In this document: positions 43,691 to 54,943 of the stretch, piece by piece
Layout: each line of letters opens with the position of its first letter
Numbering within the stretch: position 1 is the first letter of the stretch
NCBI GenBank assembly: GCA_025093985.1
Contig: JACAAK010000007.1
Span: 620,001-684,000 of the forward strand
DNA from: Calvatia gigantea
Taxonomy: Eukaryota > Basidiomycota > Agaricomycetes > Agaricales > Lycoperdaceae
Length of the DNA: 64,000 nucleotides
Reading direction: 5' to 3'
Notes under the pieces: generated by a model
What the model was told of the DNA's origin: nothing
The model's input: only the letters and a program-made list of their open reading frames with translations
Databases searched by the model: none
Program-made: the position numbers and the translations under genes

Positions 43691-44413
43691 GGACTGAATC
43701 CTTAATCCGCATCGGCCAAAATGCCTTTTGCATGGAGGAAAAATTGCATGAGACCACTTCCATTTGCGAATCCATTAATTTGGAATTTGGATGAGTCAAA
43801 TCAGAACAAGGCTTGTAGCATCATTGCTTCGCTGGCTCATGTGACTGCCACAGCTTATTGGTCTACATAACCACAAAAAGTGACAGCCTTGGTTATGCTG
43901 GCTTAATATTGCCGCTTTCCTGATCTCACAATAAATCGCACACTGGATTAGCGACCAGTGATTTATCACTTAGGACTTCGCATCAGCAAAAATGGTTTTT
44001 TGTATTTCGCACCTATGCGGAAAAACAGACTTGTTGAACACTTCGAAAGAATTACTGTTTACAATTTCTGGAGGAGCCTTCTTAGGCTTTCCTACTCCTT
44101 ACTCTTAGGCGAAAGCCACAGCAAGTTAGTCGCGGGAGTTTAAAAGTTGAGTTAAAGGACATTTGATAGCTCAAAGCAATTGTCGTTGCGTCCTTTATGG
44201 CCATCATAGCAAACGCTAGCATCAATTCCTCTCCGCTATAGGAATGCTTTTCCAACTTTCAAAAGCTGGTTAATTCCGCATGATCGTTGATGACTCTGAC
44301 ATTTGATGTTCAGTACTGCCGCTCTTTTGTTGAAGATTCCAATGTCTAAGTCTGGTTTCAATACCGTTAGATTATTGAAGCGTTAATCTTCCCCCCTTCA
44401 AGTGAGGAGGAGT
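43691..44413. other. LARD interior, right end with polypurine tract
   Basis: No genes. The last 14 bases, caagtgaggaggag (44400-44413), form the polypurine tract for plus-strand priming. It closely matches the tract of copia element B near 1519-1532 (minus). Confidence 0.65.
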
Positions 44414-44957
44414 GTTGAATCTCACTCCATACCACTATGTTGGTTCAGTCTATTTATAGCTGAAACGGGGTTTGAGTATTTCACCTTCAGAGGGTCGATA
44501 ATAATGGACCATCACAGACTATGTACACAGTAGTTGTACCGCCCTTCTGGTAGTCGGTTATTCACTCCGCATGGAACCTTCTAGTACATGCGTCGTACAC
44601 AGTATGCTCCAATTATGCTACTGGTAGTTAGACCTCACCCGTATAAGGGTTTAGAGTGCACAGACCAGGGATATTAGTATATATACCCTATGTAGCATTG
44701 TAGTATGTAGACCCCTTCGGGTATGCCTTCTGGCATAAGACACTATGTCTTCTTACCTCTACGCTAGCTTCACTAAGCATTGCTTCCCTTCTCCTCAAGA
44801 CTCTCTGAGTACGCTGGTATAAGCAGGACTATGTTCGCTACCATGCGCCTCTCCTACTGGACCGTCTCCCAGATGAATACGACTACCCTCTACCGCTGAT
44901 GCCTACATGCTTAGGTAGTGTGAACTAATATTGGGATGTCTACTCGTTCTCTCAACA
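44414..44957 (+). repeat. 3' LTR of the LARD
   Basis: 544 bp, TGTTGAATC...CTCTCAACA. Compared with the 5' LTR most differences are CG to TG/CA here, e.g. ccgtac/ccatac, acgttgg/atgttgg, ctacgtacgcag/ctatgtacacag. Confidence 0.93.
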
Positions 44958-44962
44958 CAACC

Positions 44963-45286
44963 TGCAGTCTGAACAGCTCAGAGATGTGAGGCTCTCACAA
45001 GGTGGATGAGTGGGTAACTGCAGGGGAACCCTTAGTTATATTACAAACATGTGTATAGACTACTTACCTGTGAGGGAATCCTTAGAGAATTAGATAAGGG
45101 TCCCCTGCAGGTGTACAGGTTAATATATACTACTTCTCTGTCCATTGTCCTGTTGTTTCATTATGTACATAAGTCTGTCATTGTCCTTTGGGATCTCCAG
45201 TTGTTACTCATGTCTGCATGGCTGAGCACAGGTTTGGGCATGGGGTTGTGGGGCAGTCTGGGGGGACCATTAGGGGTTGTCCTGAC
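44963..45286 (-). repeat. X-family LTR (minus), split by the LARD
   Basis: It continues 36695-36707 across the LARD. On the minus strand it runs TGTCAGGAC...GCCCTTACA and matches the plus-strand X LTR at 51534-51830 ('ggtgtacaggttaatatata' against its complement). The termini are imperfect inverted repeats (TGTCAGGGCAAC / GTTGCCCTTACA). Upstream on the minus strand, 45287-45388 holds a G-rich polypurine run (ttttggaggggggg), so this is the 3' LTR of an X element whose coding part is missing. Confidence 0.75.
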
Positions 45287-45388
45287 ATCCACCCCCCCTC
45301 CAAAATTGCAGTGTCTCGATGCATGGTATTGGATTGGTTGGAAGGGAAGTGAGCCAAAAGTAAGTGCATGGATGAGGTGAGGGGCACT

Positions 45389-45723
45389 TGTTGTGAATTC
45401 CACTGTTCCTACTGTATCATCATGCCACTTCCTATCTCCGTATCTACTATATACCTGTTTCATCTATTCTAGTGTCAGCAATCTCCGAGTACTGACTCAC
45501 ATACTATCATGCCATAGTAATCAGACGTTTCATATAGTATCTCCATCCATTCAACTGGATGGCCTTTCCTATATTTAAGTATACATATACCTCCTTGTAC
45601 TCAGTATGCTTAACCATCTATAGTTTCTCTCCCCTTACTCACCCTTAAGTCTTCTCTCCTTACTCACCCTTAAGTCTTAGCCCAAGTTGCAGCCTAAGGT
45701 TCAGCCAGACTAAGGTTGTAACA
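45389..45723 (+). repeat. 5' LTR of chromovirus A1
   Basis: 335 bp, TGTTGTGAATTCC...GTAACA. It contains 'tatttaag' and 'GCTTAACCA' (~45608). A 25-bp stretch near its 3' end (tctccccttactcacccttaagtct) is tandemly repeated with a slight change, which accounts for most of the extra length over other A LTRs. Confidence 0.9.
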
Positions 45724-45802
45724 TTTGGTTAAGTGTCCCCACCTCACCTTGCAAGGAGTAGGCTGAAACAGGCCTGAACAAGAACAACCTAGGAGCCAGT
45801 AT

Positions 45803-46960
45803 ATGAGCTCAACCCCAGACGAATACAGAGAACCAAACCTCGAAGTCACAGATGATGAATCAGAAACATCAGACAAAGGAGAAACAGGGAACTCTGAAGT
45901 GCCTGCAAAACTAGTAGAACATAACAAACCTGGAGTAAACCCAACAGGAGAAGAAGAAGTACTATCAGAACTTCTAAATAAACTTGACTTAGCAGAAGAA
46001 GAGTTAACATACCAGGAGAACCCAGCACAAGAACAGGAGGGATCAGACTCAGATGAATCAAGCTCAGGAAAAACAGAAACAAACTCAAGTACTGACTCAG
46101 ACATGACTGACAACACTATAGTACCCACAACTGCACCAAGTGGGAAAGGTTTGGTACCAAACCCAGGGTTTTTTGATGGAACTTGCACTAAATTTGACGA
46201 TTGGTGGAGGGCCATGACACTCTTCATGAAATTCAACAAAATCAGCACAGCAGATGACAAAGCCATAGCAGTCCTAGCCAGGTTGCAAGGAGGAACAGCA
46301 GGAGCTTATGCAGTTATGAAGGCACTACAAATCTTAGATGGAGAGGACTCAGTAGACTGGAAGGTATTCTCTGAGGATTTTAGAAAAACCTTCTCCAATG
46401 ACACCTCCAACAGCAAGGCAGAATGGCAGATTGAAAAATTCAAACAGGGGAACAAAAACACAGCTAACTACTTAATTGAGTTCAAAGTCCTAAAGAGCAA
46501 GGCAAAGACAGACAGTAAATATGCAATATTCCTGCTCAAGAAGAATGCCAGGTAGGACATCATCCACACCATTATAGGCTACCCATCCAGTGCCAGGCCA
46601 GATACCTATGCAGAATGGACAGAAGCCATTCTTGCCATTGGACAAGGATATGAAGCATCTGAATATTGAGGGGACAGAAAAACCAGTACCGGAACAACAT
46701 ATGGAGGAATAGGTGAACCCATGGAAATAGGAAGTAGATGCCACATTTTCAATGGCAAAGGAGAACCCAAGTACTACAATTTTGGCATCTTTGGACACAT
46801 GGCCAAGGATTGCAAGAAACCCAAGGGGTTAACTTGCTACAATTGTGGGAAGACTAGCTATATAGCAAAGGCATGCACTATACCCAAAAAGGTGCAGATC
46901 TGTGGAATAGAAGAAGCTGAGGTGAAAGAGAAGAAGGATTTTTCCAAGGACTCCAAGTAG
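45803..46960 (+). pseudogene. Chromovirus A1 gag
   Basis: ATG at 45803, gag stop TAG at 46958. An acidic N-terminus is followed by the core 'FDDWWRAMTLFMKFNK' and 'AEWQIEKFKQGN', then the zinc knuckles 'CYNCGKTSYIAKAC' and a degraded 'YYNFGIFGHMAKDC' (both Cys of the usual C-X2-C changed to Tyr and Phe). Stops: TAG after 'KKNAR' (46553) and TGA after 'EASEY' (~46667), the latter where A3 has Gln. Non-functional. Confidence 0.88.
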
Positions 46961-49900
46961 GTACTGCCTCGAGAGTCAAGAAACTTGTATCCAGGATATC
47001 AGACAAATTCTATATGATTCCTCAGAGATAAAAGCATGAATTAAACCTAAAAAGCAACATCCACACAAAGGAAAAAAGGGTTACAGTAAACATAATTGTG
47101 GACTCAGGGTGCACCACCAGCAGTATCAGCAAGAAACTAGTTGATGAAGAAAATATCCTGACATGAAAACTAGAGCAACAAATCTTGGTACTAAATGCAG
47201 ATGAAACCCCAAACTAAGGAGGAAAAGTAACGGAAATAGCAACTATCAAAATAGACATCCAGAGACATTGGGAAAAAATTGAGGCATTAGTTGTACAGCT
47301 ACAAGATAGGGTGGAAATATTTCTGGGCCATGATTGGCTAGTCAAACATAATCCAGAGGTAGATTGGAACACTGGAGAAATCAAGTTTACCCAATGCCCA
47401 CCAGACTACTAATTTTCCCATCAGAACATTCATATCACAGACAAAATGTGGAGCATGGCCATTACAGAAGACCTATGGGAAGAAGAGGAAGAACTAGACC
47501 CAACAAAACTAGAAGACCTACTGGATTATGTATGGCCATTCACCCATCTATTCAACAAGACAACCTTCAACAAACTTCTGGAGTGGACAAAGTGGGACCA
47601 CAAGATAATCCTAACCAAAGATACCCCCAAAGAAATAAATGCAGGAATATACAACATGATGATCAAGGAACAGGACAAACTCTGAACTTTCATCAAGGAA
47701 AACTTAGAGTCCAGATGGATAAAACCATCAAAATCCCCATACACAGCACCCACCTTCTTCATTCCAAAGAAGGATGGATCTAAATGACTAAAACAGGACT
47801 ATCAGCAGTTGAACAACATGGTGGTTAAAGACAAAACCCCACTACCAAGGATCAGAGAAGTCATTGACAAACTAGGGAAGGCAAAATATTTCAACAAACT
47901 AGACATCATTTGGGAATACAACAATATTAGAATCAAGGAGGGAGACAAATGGAAAGCAGCATTCCTCACAAATGAAGGGCTCTTCAAGCCAATGGTCATG
48001 TATTTTGGACTAAGCAACTCTCCCAGAACCTTCTCTCACATGATGACAAGCATCTTCTGTGACCTACTACAAAATGGTGACATTATAAACTACATGGACG
48101 ATTTCACAATACCTGGTGATACAAAGGAACAACTACAGGAATGAACTATATAATTTCTAGAATGAGCAAACTAGTATAACCTATGCTTCAAATGTTCCAA
48201 ATACATATTCAATGCAGAAGAGATTCCAATGCTAGGGGTTAAAGTAGGACATGGAAAAATTGAAATAGAGGAAGAAAAAGTCAAATCAGTATGAGACTGG
48301 CCCAAACCCAGGAACACAAAAGGAGTGGAACAGTTCCTAGGCTTTGCTAACTACTATTGATGCTTCATCAAGAACTTTAGCAAGATTGCAGGGCCACTGA
48401 ACAAGCTCAAAGGGGCAACTACATGGGAATGGAACACAGAGCACCAAGCAGCATTCAACAAACTAAAAAGATGCATCACCAAAGAACCCACCTTGATACT
48501 ACCACAAAGACAAGGACAATTCTGGGTAAAGGTAGATGCATCAGACTATGCATTAGGAGGAGTGTTGTCACAGTTATAGGAAAACAAATGGCACCCGATT
48601 GCATTCACATCACGAACACTCTCACCAGTGGAATGCAATTATGAAATCTATGATAAGGAATTACTAGCTATTGTGCATGCCTTAAAAGAATGGAGATACT
48701 ACTTGTTAGATACTAAAGAAAAGTTCGAGATCTGAACAGACCATGAAAACTTAAAATACTATAGGGGGCCACAGAAACTAAATGAATGACAGGCCTGGTG
48801 GTACCTACAATTACAGGACTATGACTTCATCCTATGACATGTGTCCAGAAAAACCAATACAAAGGCTGACCTATTATCCTGCATACATCAAGTACCAGAA
48901 GTGACAGAAGACAAGCTAGTCACCATAATCAAAGAAAGCTGGCTACAATTAGAAGGTACCAACAACATGATACTATTGTAGGCTAAACTGTTCCTGGAGC
49001 CAACATTCCTAGAAAAGATACAAGGGAAACCCTAAAGGGAAATGCCAGTCATTACTGAACTATGAAAAAATGAATCAAACTTCACTGAAGACAATGGAGT
49101 GGTATACAAAGGAAATAGTGCATATGTGTCTCCAGACCCAAAACTATAGGAAGAAATCCTCCAGCAATACTACAATGCCCCCGATGCAGAACACCCAGGG
49201 CAACATAGGATGATAGAACTAATCACCTGTGATTATTGGTGGCCAGCCATATGAAGAGATGTAAAAAGATACACCTAGGGCTACCAGATATGTCAAAGGA
49301 ACAAACTAAGAACAATGCTGCTCAAATTGCCACTACATCCCCTTCCAGTACCAAATGGCCCATGGGAAGAAATCAGCATCAACATAATCAGACCCCTACC
49401 AATATCAGGGGAAAAAGACACAATACTAGTCATTGTTGACTGTTTCACAAAAATGATATGACTCATAGCAACAACAACAGATGTTACATCTAAAGATGTC
49501 ACACAGATCTATTGAGATGAAATATGGAAGTTACATGAACTGCTGAGGAAAGTACTCAGTGACTGTGGACTCCAGTTCATATCAGAATTCACAAAGGAGT
49601 TGTTCAAGGGGCTGAGTATAGAGCACAACCTGTCAATGGCATATCACCCACAGACCAATGGACAAACTGAATACATCAACAGAGAAGTGGAAACCTACAT
49701 CCACCTGTACTGCAACTATGACCAGAACAACTGGGCTAACTGGCTACCAATAGCAGAATTCCACTGTAATGACAAACAACATAGAGAAACAGGGGAAACA
49801 CCATTTTTCCTCAACTATGGAAGGCATCCATGGAAGGGGAAGAACAGTGAGATGACAAACAATCCCATAGCCACAGAATTCCTGAAACACCTACAGAATG

Positions 49901-50480
49901 CCTGAGCTAATGCCTCATCAGCACTATGACTGTATCAGGAAAAGATGAAACAACAGCATGACAATAGTAGGCTCCACATCAGAACATACCAAATTGGCAA
50001 TGAAGTATGGCTTGAAAACACAAACATCTATACCAATCAGACATCAAAGAAGCTAGGCCAAAAGCAGTATGTACCTTTCCTTATCAAGGAAAAGATAGGG
50101 GATGCTGCATATCAGCTCAACCTGCCAGACAGATGGGCCATCCACAATGTTTTTAATGAGCAACTCTTGACACTGGTACACCAAGTGGAGTTCCCAAGCC
50201 AAAGGGAAGCACTGGCACCAGACCTGGTCATCATCAACAATGAAGAAGAATATAAAGTAGATGAGATCTGAGGATGATGAAAGTGTGGACAGGGATATCA
50301 ATTCCTAGTACACTGGAAAGGCTATAGCAACAAAGAAGATATGTGGACCATGGAGTCCAATCTAGGAAACACAAAAGAAGCCATACAGGACTACCTAAAC
50401 AGGCATCTGGAGGATACCCATAAAAAGGGGGGCAGAAAACCCAGAAAACCCAGAAAACCATGCAACAACTTAACCAGCTG
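46961..50480 (+). pseudogene. Chromovirus A1 pol, heavily mutated
   Basis: Order is preserved: protease ('TIVDSGCTTSSISKK'), RT with 'YMDDF' near 48090, RNase H ('VKVDASDYALGG'), integrase zinc finger and core, and chromodomain ('GYQFLVHWKGYSNKED', ~50297-50345). There are more than twenty stop codons, many TGA or TAG where A2 has CGA, CAG or TGG. CpG is almost absent, unlike A2. The frame is -1 relative to gag. Confidence 0.88.
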
Positions 50481-50487
50481 AACAAAC

Positions 50488-51483
50488 ATGCCCACCTCTC
50501 AATCCAGCCACATTACCATTGCCTTCCTTGTTTACCCCAACCCCACTAGAATCTCATCTGTGCCCCTTCCCACCCCAGGAAATAATAAAGCTCCTGCTCC
50601 AAGTGGTATCTGTTTCAACATGGCTACAATGCCATCTCCAGCCCAGGGGCTCCTAGAAGACTTGCTCAAAGACATCAATAATGCCACCAACAAAGAGCTA
50701 GCCACCATTACTGTTCAGAACCAGAGACTGAACACCAACCGCCTCATCACACTTGCCACTGTCTGCATTATCTTCACAGACATGTATACTGGGTTTGAAA
50801 ATGCCTCAGCATTGACTAGTCAACATATCTCTGCCATCTTCTACACACTTAGTCAATCCTCACTCACCCTGACCAAATAAACCTGTGTCGACAGTTTACA
50901 TAGCAGAATTGACCTCACCATCGAAGTATTCAAAGGTATCGACATCACTGAAATCTTCCTAGAACTAGGAGATATTGCCTTCAATCTACTCAGAAGAGAC
51001 ATCACCCCAGATGACTCCAGCACTGAGGAACTTGTCAGCAGGACTCACAGTACTCTCAAGGAACTGCATGACACTATCAGACCCCCACCCACCCCTAACA
51101 TCTAAGCCAGCACCCCCATGGACAAAGAAGCCACAGTCTCAATGAAATAGGAAGTCAATACCCTGCAACATTTCATCAAAACCATTACCCTGCCCCAGAT
51201 TGTCTTGGTTTTTCAGCTATCCACCCACTACCACACTGTACTACCCAGCCAAGAACACAACCCACACTACTGGAACTTGATAGTCAAAAAATATTGGGAG
51301 AACTCCACAGTCACTGAGTTCCCATATGAAGGAGTTCCAGTCTCTATCCACCAAGATGGCCAAAGCCACTTACCCATCTTCTTTGCACAATCCAACAGTG
51401 GAAAATATCTCATTGGCACCACCAAGAAGGCACTCACTGCAGCAGTAGTCCATGAAGACTTCAATGAGCTTCCTGAGGCATGA
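50488..51483 (+). pseudogene. Chromovirus A1 third ORF (function unknown)
   Basis: A 331-codon frame between the chromodomain and the 3' LTR, with stops near 50878, 51104 and 51148. It aligns from start to end with the ORF at 58446 in A2: 'HPNPTTISSVPLP' / 'YPNPTRISSVPLP', 'SPAQGLLE.LLKD.N.ATN', 'ELHDTIR', 'STVTEFP', 'SHLPIFFA', 'ELPEA'. It is not a known Gag, Pol or envelope domain. No signal peptide or membrane segment is clear. Confidence 0.75.
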
Positions 51484-51501
51484 AGCTTAATTGGGGGGTA
51501 A

Positions 51502-51533
51502 TATTGTGAATTCCACTGTTCCCACCACATCAT
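51502..51533 (+). repeat. 3' LTR start of chromovirus A1, cut by X insertion
   Basis: The first 32 bp (tattgtgaattccactgttc...) match the A1 5' LTR, preceded by polypurine ggggggta. It is then interrupted by the X LTR; the remainder is not found in the window. Confidence 0.75.
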
Positions 51534-51830
51534 TGTCAGGGCAACCCCCAATGGTCCCCCTGGACTGCCCCACAATCCCACACCCTCACCCATGCTCAGC
51601 CATACAGACATGAGTAACAACTGGAGATCCTGAAGGACAATGATGGACTGACATACATAATGAAACAATAGGACAATGGACAGAAGAGTAGTATATATTA
51701 ACCTGTACACCTGTAGGGGACCCTTATCTGATTCTCTAAGGATTCCCCCACAGTTAACCACTCATCCACTTCACCTGACTCATGAGAGCCTTGTGTCTCC
51801 AAGCTGCTTGGACTGCAGGTTGCCCTTACA
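51534..51830 (+). repeat. 5' LTR of element X (plus)
   Basis: 297 bp, TGTCAGGGCAAC...GTTGCCCTTACA, with imperfect inverted termini. It matches the minus-strand X LTR around the LARD. It contains a 'tatatatt'-like box near 51692. Confidence 0.8.
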
Positions 51831-51943
51831 GAAGAATCAGATCTCACGAGAGACCCAGTTGCCCACTGGGAACAACTCTAAAGAGCCCTCCTTAAACACC
51901 CCCCATCAACTGACCCTGTCTCTACCTGCCTGACCTGCCTCCC

Positions 51944-53148
51944 ATGTCAGACCAGCCCCAACTGCAACCACAGCAGGCTCAACCACAGCCAGTGCAGAAT
52001 ATGTCTCCTCTGGAGCAAATACTTGCACAACTGTAGAATAGCCTGCAGGAGGTGATAAATCATCAGGTGGCATCCGAACTGAGAGTCTATGAAACACTCT
52101 CATCTTTACAAGGTCAGATCAGCATGGTGGCTGCTGTGAACACCCCCCCTCTCCACACTCCACAACCCTCCACCAACCACACTCCCACTCCTGCACCTCA
52201 GTCACACTTTACATCTACCCGGGCCAAGGTAGCCATCCTATCTAACTTCAATGGAGACCACTCCAAAGATTATGCATTCCTTAATTCCTACTACATCTAC
52301 CTTCAGTTGTGCAAGGATCAGTTCGAAGATGAAGATGCCCAGATCCTGTGGGTATTGTCATACATGAAGAGCAGCCACACAGCTAAGTGGGCCGAGAACG
52401 TAATGTGTTGGGAGAAGCAACACCCAGGGCAAACCCACTTCCTTGGTTGGGAGGATTTTTCCACAGAGTTCCACAAGCACTTCTTTCTTGTGGATGTGGA
52501 AGCCACTGCAGTCAACATCCTGGAAGGCACAGAGTACCACCAGGGCAACCAGAGTGCTGATGATTACCTAGACAACTTCTGCAACCTCATTTTGGACTTA
52601 GGGTACACCAATCCAAAGGTGGTAGTAGTCAAATTCCACTATGGACTTTAGCTGATAATTCAGAACATGGTAGCCACTATGGTCTCAGGATACCCCCAGG
52701 ACAATGATACAGAAGGATGGTATGCTACGGCTCAACACATTGACCAGGTGAGGGCTGCCAATGATGCTTTCTAGGCCACCACCCACTCTGATCTGCCACT
52801 TTCAAAACCAAAACCTCTCCATTCCCTTCCACTCCCACCAGTAACCCTTCCACCTCCACCATCTCTTGGCACCCCTATACCCATGGAGGTAGATGCCTCT
52901 TGCAAACCCGCGCCACTCCTGCCTACCTGCTACCACTGCAAGAAGGTTGGGCATGTCAAATCTGAATGCCCCCTCAGACATGATGTCTGCCATCTAATAG
53001 CAGATGAAGAGAATGACCTCCTGATGAGACTCCTAGTCAAGAAGGACATGAGAGAAGCAGTGGATTCAGCTTAAGCAGCTGAAGACATAGCAGAAGTGGA
53101 TTTTCTGTAGAGCAGCAAGTGGAAAGTGCGCCCTCACTGCAAAGTGTA
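51944..53148 (+). pseudogene. Element X gag (second gypsy-like family), truncated
   Basis: ATG at 51944 with a Gln/Pro-rich start. Stops occur at 52034-52036 and 52649-52651. The central domain resembles a retrotransposon Gag ('VAILSNFNGDHSKDYAFLNS', 'WEDFSTEFHKHFF', 'SADDYLDNFCNLILDLGY'). It is followed by a Pro-rich linker and a zinc knuckle 'CYHCKKVGHVKSEC' near 52931-52972. No pol follows; the copy is cut off at ~53150 by LTR DNA of family A. Confidence 0.8.
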
Positions 53149-53162
53149 AATAGGTTCAGTGT

Positions 53163-53232
53163 TGTTATGGTTTTCCGCTGATCAAGTTGTACTCCATCTA
53201 CATCTGCATTCCTGTCTACTAATACATCTGTT
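53163..53232 (+). repeat. LTR fragment of a fourth A-type chromovirus
   Basis: tgttatggttttccgctgat resembles the A2 LTR start tgttatgagtttccactgat. About 70 bp remain before the complete A2 LTR begins, so it is a truncated, related LTR. Confidence 0.6.
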
Positions 53233-53539
53233 TGTTATGAGTTTCCACTGATCATAACGTGTTCTGTGCCATTCTCCATCCTTAACGATCTATGTACCTG
53301 TTTCGAGTTATTCTAGTCCAGCGTCCTCCGAGGATATGACTCATACCAACTACCACGCCTTGACTGGATGTTTCATGTAGTTACTCCATCCATTCAACCG
53401 GATAGCTTAGACATATTTAAGCATACATACACCCTACTGTATTCGGTATGCTTAACCACCTTCTGTTCTCTTTCCCTTACTCGTCCTCAAGACTTAGCCA
53501 GAGTTGCAACCTGAGGTCTAAACCGACTAAGGTCATAAC
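53233..53539 (+). repeat. 5' LTR of chromovirus A2
   Basis: 307 bp, TGTTATGAG...CATAACA. TATA-like atatttaa is at 53413-53420; the presumed transcript start is near GCTTAACCA at 53450-53458. About nine substitutions separate it from the 3' LTR. Confidence 0.93.
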
Positions 53540-53541
53540 AT

Positions 53542-53551
53542 TTGGTTAAGC
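53542..53551 (+). other. Primer-binding site of A2, complementary to LTR R region
   Basis: TGGTTAAGCG lies 2 nt after the LTR. Its complement (C)GCTTAACCA occurs in the LTR ~30 nt downstream of the TATA box, as expected for self-primed chromoviruses of the Tf1/sushi type. Confidence 0.65.
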
Positions 53552-53621
53552 GTCACCACCTCACCTTGCAAGAAATAGAGTTGGAAAAGACTCGAACCAC
53601 GACGAACCCAGGAGCCATTAT

Positions 53622-54770
53622 ATGAGCTCGAACCCTGACGAATACAGAGAACCCCAGCTCGAAGTCACAGACAACAAGCTCAAAACAGACAGTGAAACCG
53701 ACTCATTGGACAAAGAAGCAGAGAACCCTGAAGTACCTGCACCAGAAACGGTTGTAACAGACAACAAACCCGGAGACACCACACAAGGAGTAAACCCAAC
53801 AGGAGTAGAAGCAATTATATCAGAACTCTTCAACGAACTCGACATAGTAGAAGAACAGCTAGGACAACCGGAGAACCAAGACACCGAAACAGAATCAGAA
53901 TCGGGAAATTCAGAAATGACAGACAATACTGTGCCCACCACAGCACCTAGCACAAAGGGACTCGTACCCGACCCAGGGTTCTTCAATGGAACCCAAACTA
54001 AATTTGACGACTGGTGGAGAGCCATGACACTCTTCATGAAATTTAACAAAGTTGCCATGGCAGATGACAAAGCCATAGCAGTCTTAGCCAGACTGAGGGG
54101 AGGAACAGCAGGAGCATATGCAGCAATGAAAGCACCACAAATTCTGGAAGGAGAAGACTCCGTGGACTGGAAAGTCTTTGCTGAAGAATTCAAACGAACC
54201 TTTTCAGACGATGCCATGAACGCAAAGGCGGAATGGCAGATCGAAAAATTCAAACAAGGAAATAGGAACACGGCCGACTACCTCATCGAATTCGAAGTAC
54301 TCAAAAACAAGGCAAAAACTGACAACCGACATGCTATGTTCTTGCTGCGAAAAAATGCCCAACAAGATATTATCCACACCATCACAGGCTACCCTCCAGC
54401 CGCTCGACCTGACACGTACCCAGAATGGAAGGAGGCCATATTAGCGGTCGGACAGGGATATGAGGCATCCGAATACCGAGGAGATAAGAAAACTAACTCG
54501 GGAACTACCTATGGAGGGATGGGAGAACCCATGGAGATAGGAAGCAGATGACACGTGTTCAATGCAAAAGGAGAACCCAAGTGCTATAACTGCAGCATAT
54601 TCGGACACATGTCCAAGGACTGCAAAAAGCCCAAAGGATTAACATGCTACAACTGTGGCAAAATCGGACACATAGCCAAAGCATGCACTGTACCAAAGAA
54701 GGTACAGATTCGAGCAATAGATGAAGCTAAGCCAGAAGAATGCCAGGATTTTTCCGGAGACTCCAAGTAG
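53622..54770 (+). pseudogene. Chromovirus A2 gag (one nonsense codon)
   Basis: 382 codons, from the ATG at 53622 to TAG at 54768-54770. Acidic N-terminus (~1-110), Gag core (~115-290: 'FDDWWRAMTLFMKFNK', 'GAYAAMKAPQIL', 'DYLIEFEVLKNKAK') and two CCHC knuckles ('CYNCSIFGHMSKDC', 'CYNCGKIGHIAKAC'). The only break is a TGA at 54549-54551 where A1 and A3 have sense codons. A run of five T (GGATTTTTCC) lies just before the gag stop, where the other copies shift to pol in the -1 frame. Confidence 0.88.
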
Positions 54771-54943
54771 GCGCTGCCTCGAGAGTCAAGAAACTTGTAT
54801 CTAGAATATCAAAGCATGCACTGCACCAAAGAAGGTACAGATTTGAGCAATAGATGAAACTAAGCCAGAAGAATGCCAGGATTTTTCCGGAGACTCCGAG
54901 TAGGCGCTGCCTCGAGAGTCAAGAAACTTGTATCTAGGATATC
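54678..54943 (+). repeat. 133-bp tandem duplication at the gag/pol boundary of A2
   Basis: Copy 1 (54678-54810) and copy 2 (54811-54943) both start aaagcatgcactg and both include the knuckle end, the T5 run and the gag stop. 133 is 1 modulo 3, so it shifts the gag/pol frame relation. A1 and A3 lack it. Confidence 0.92.

Larger units (their letters stand above)
36708..44957 (+). mobile_element. 8.25-kb non-autonomous copia-type LTR element (LARD)
   Basis: Two LTRs of ~545 bp are flanked by a perfect 5-bp target duplication, caacc (36703-36707 and 44958-44962). The primer site GGTTATGGGCCC follows the 5' LTR directly and is complementary to the anticodon region of initiator tRNA-Met, the half-tRNA primer used by some copia elements. 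The polypurine tract caagtgaggaggag precedes the 3' LTR. No gag, protease, integrase, RT or RNase H motif was found in the 7.16-kb interior, which fits a large retrotransposon derivative mobilised in trans. It is inserted in an X-family LTR and itself hosts a Tc1-like transposon. Confidence 0.88.

Noticed and set aside
46553..46669. Programmed readthrough of stops in A1 gag
   Set aside because: A1 pol carries more than twenty further stops and lacks CpG;decay explains the gag stops better.
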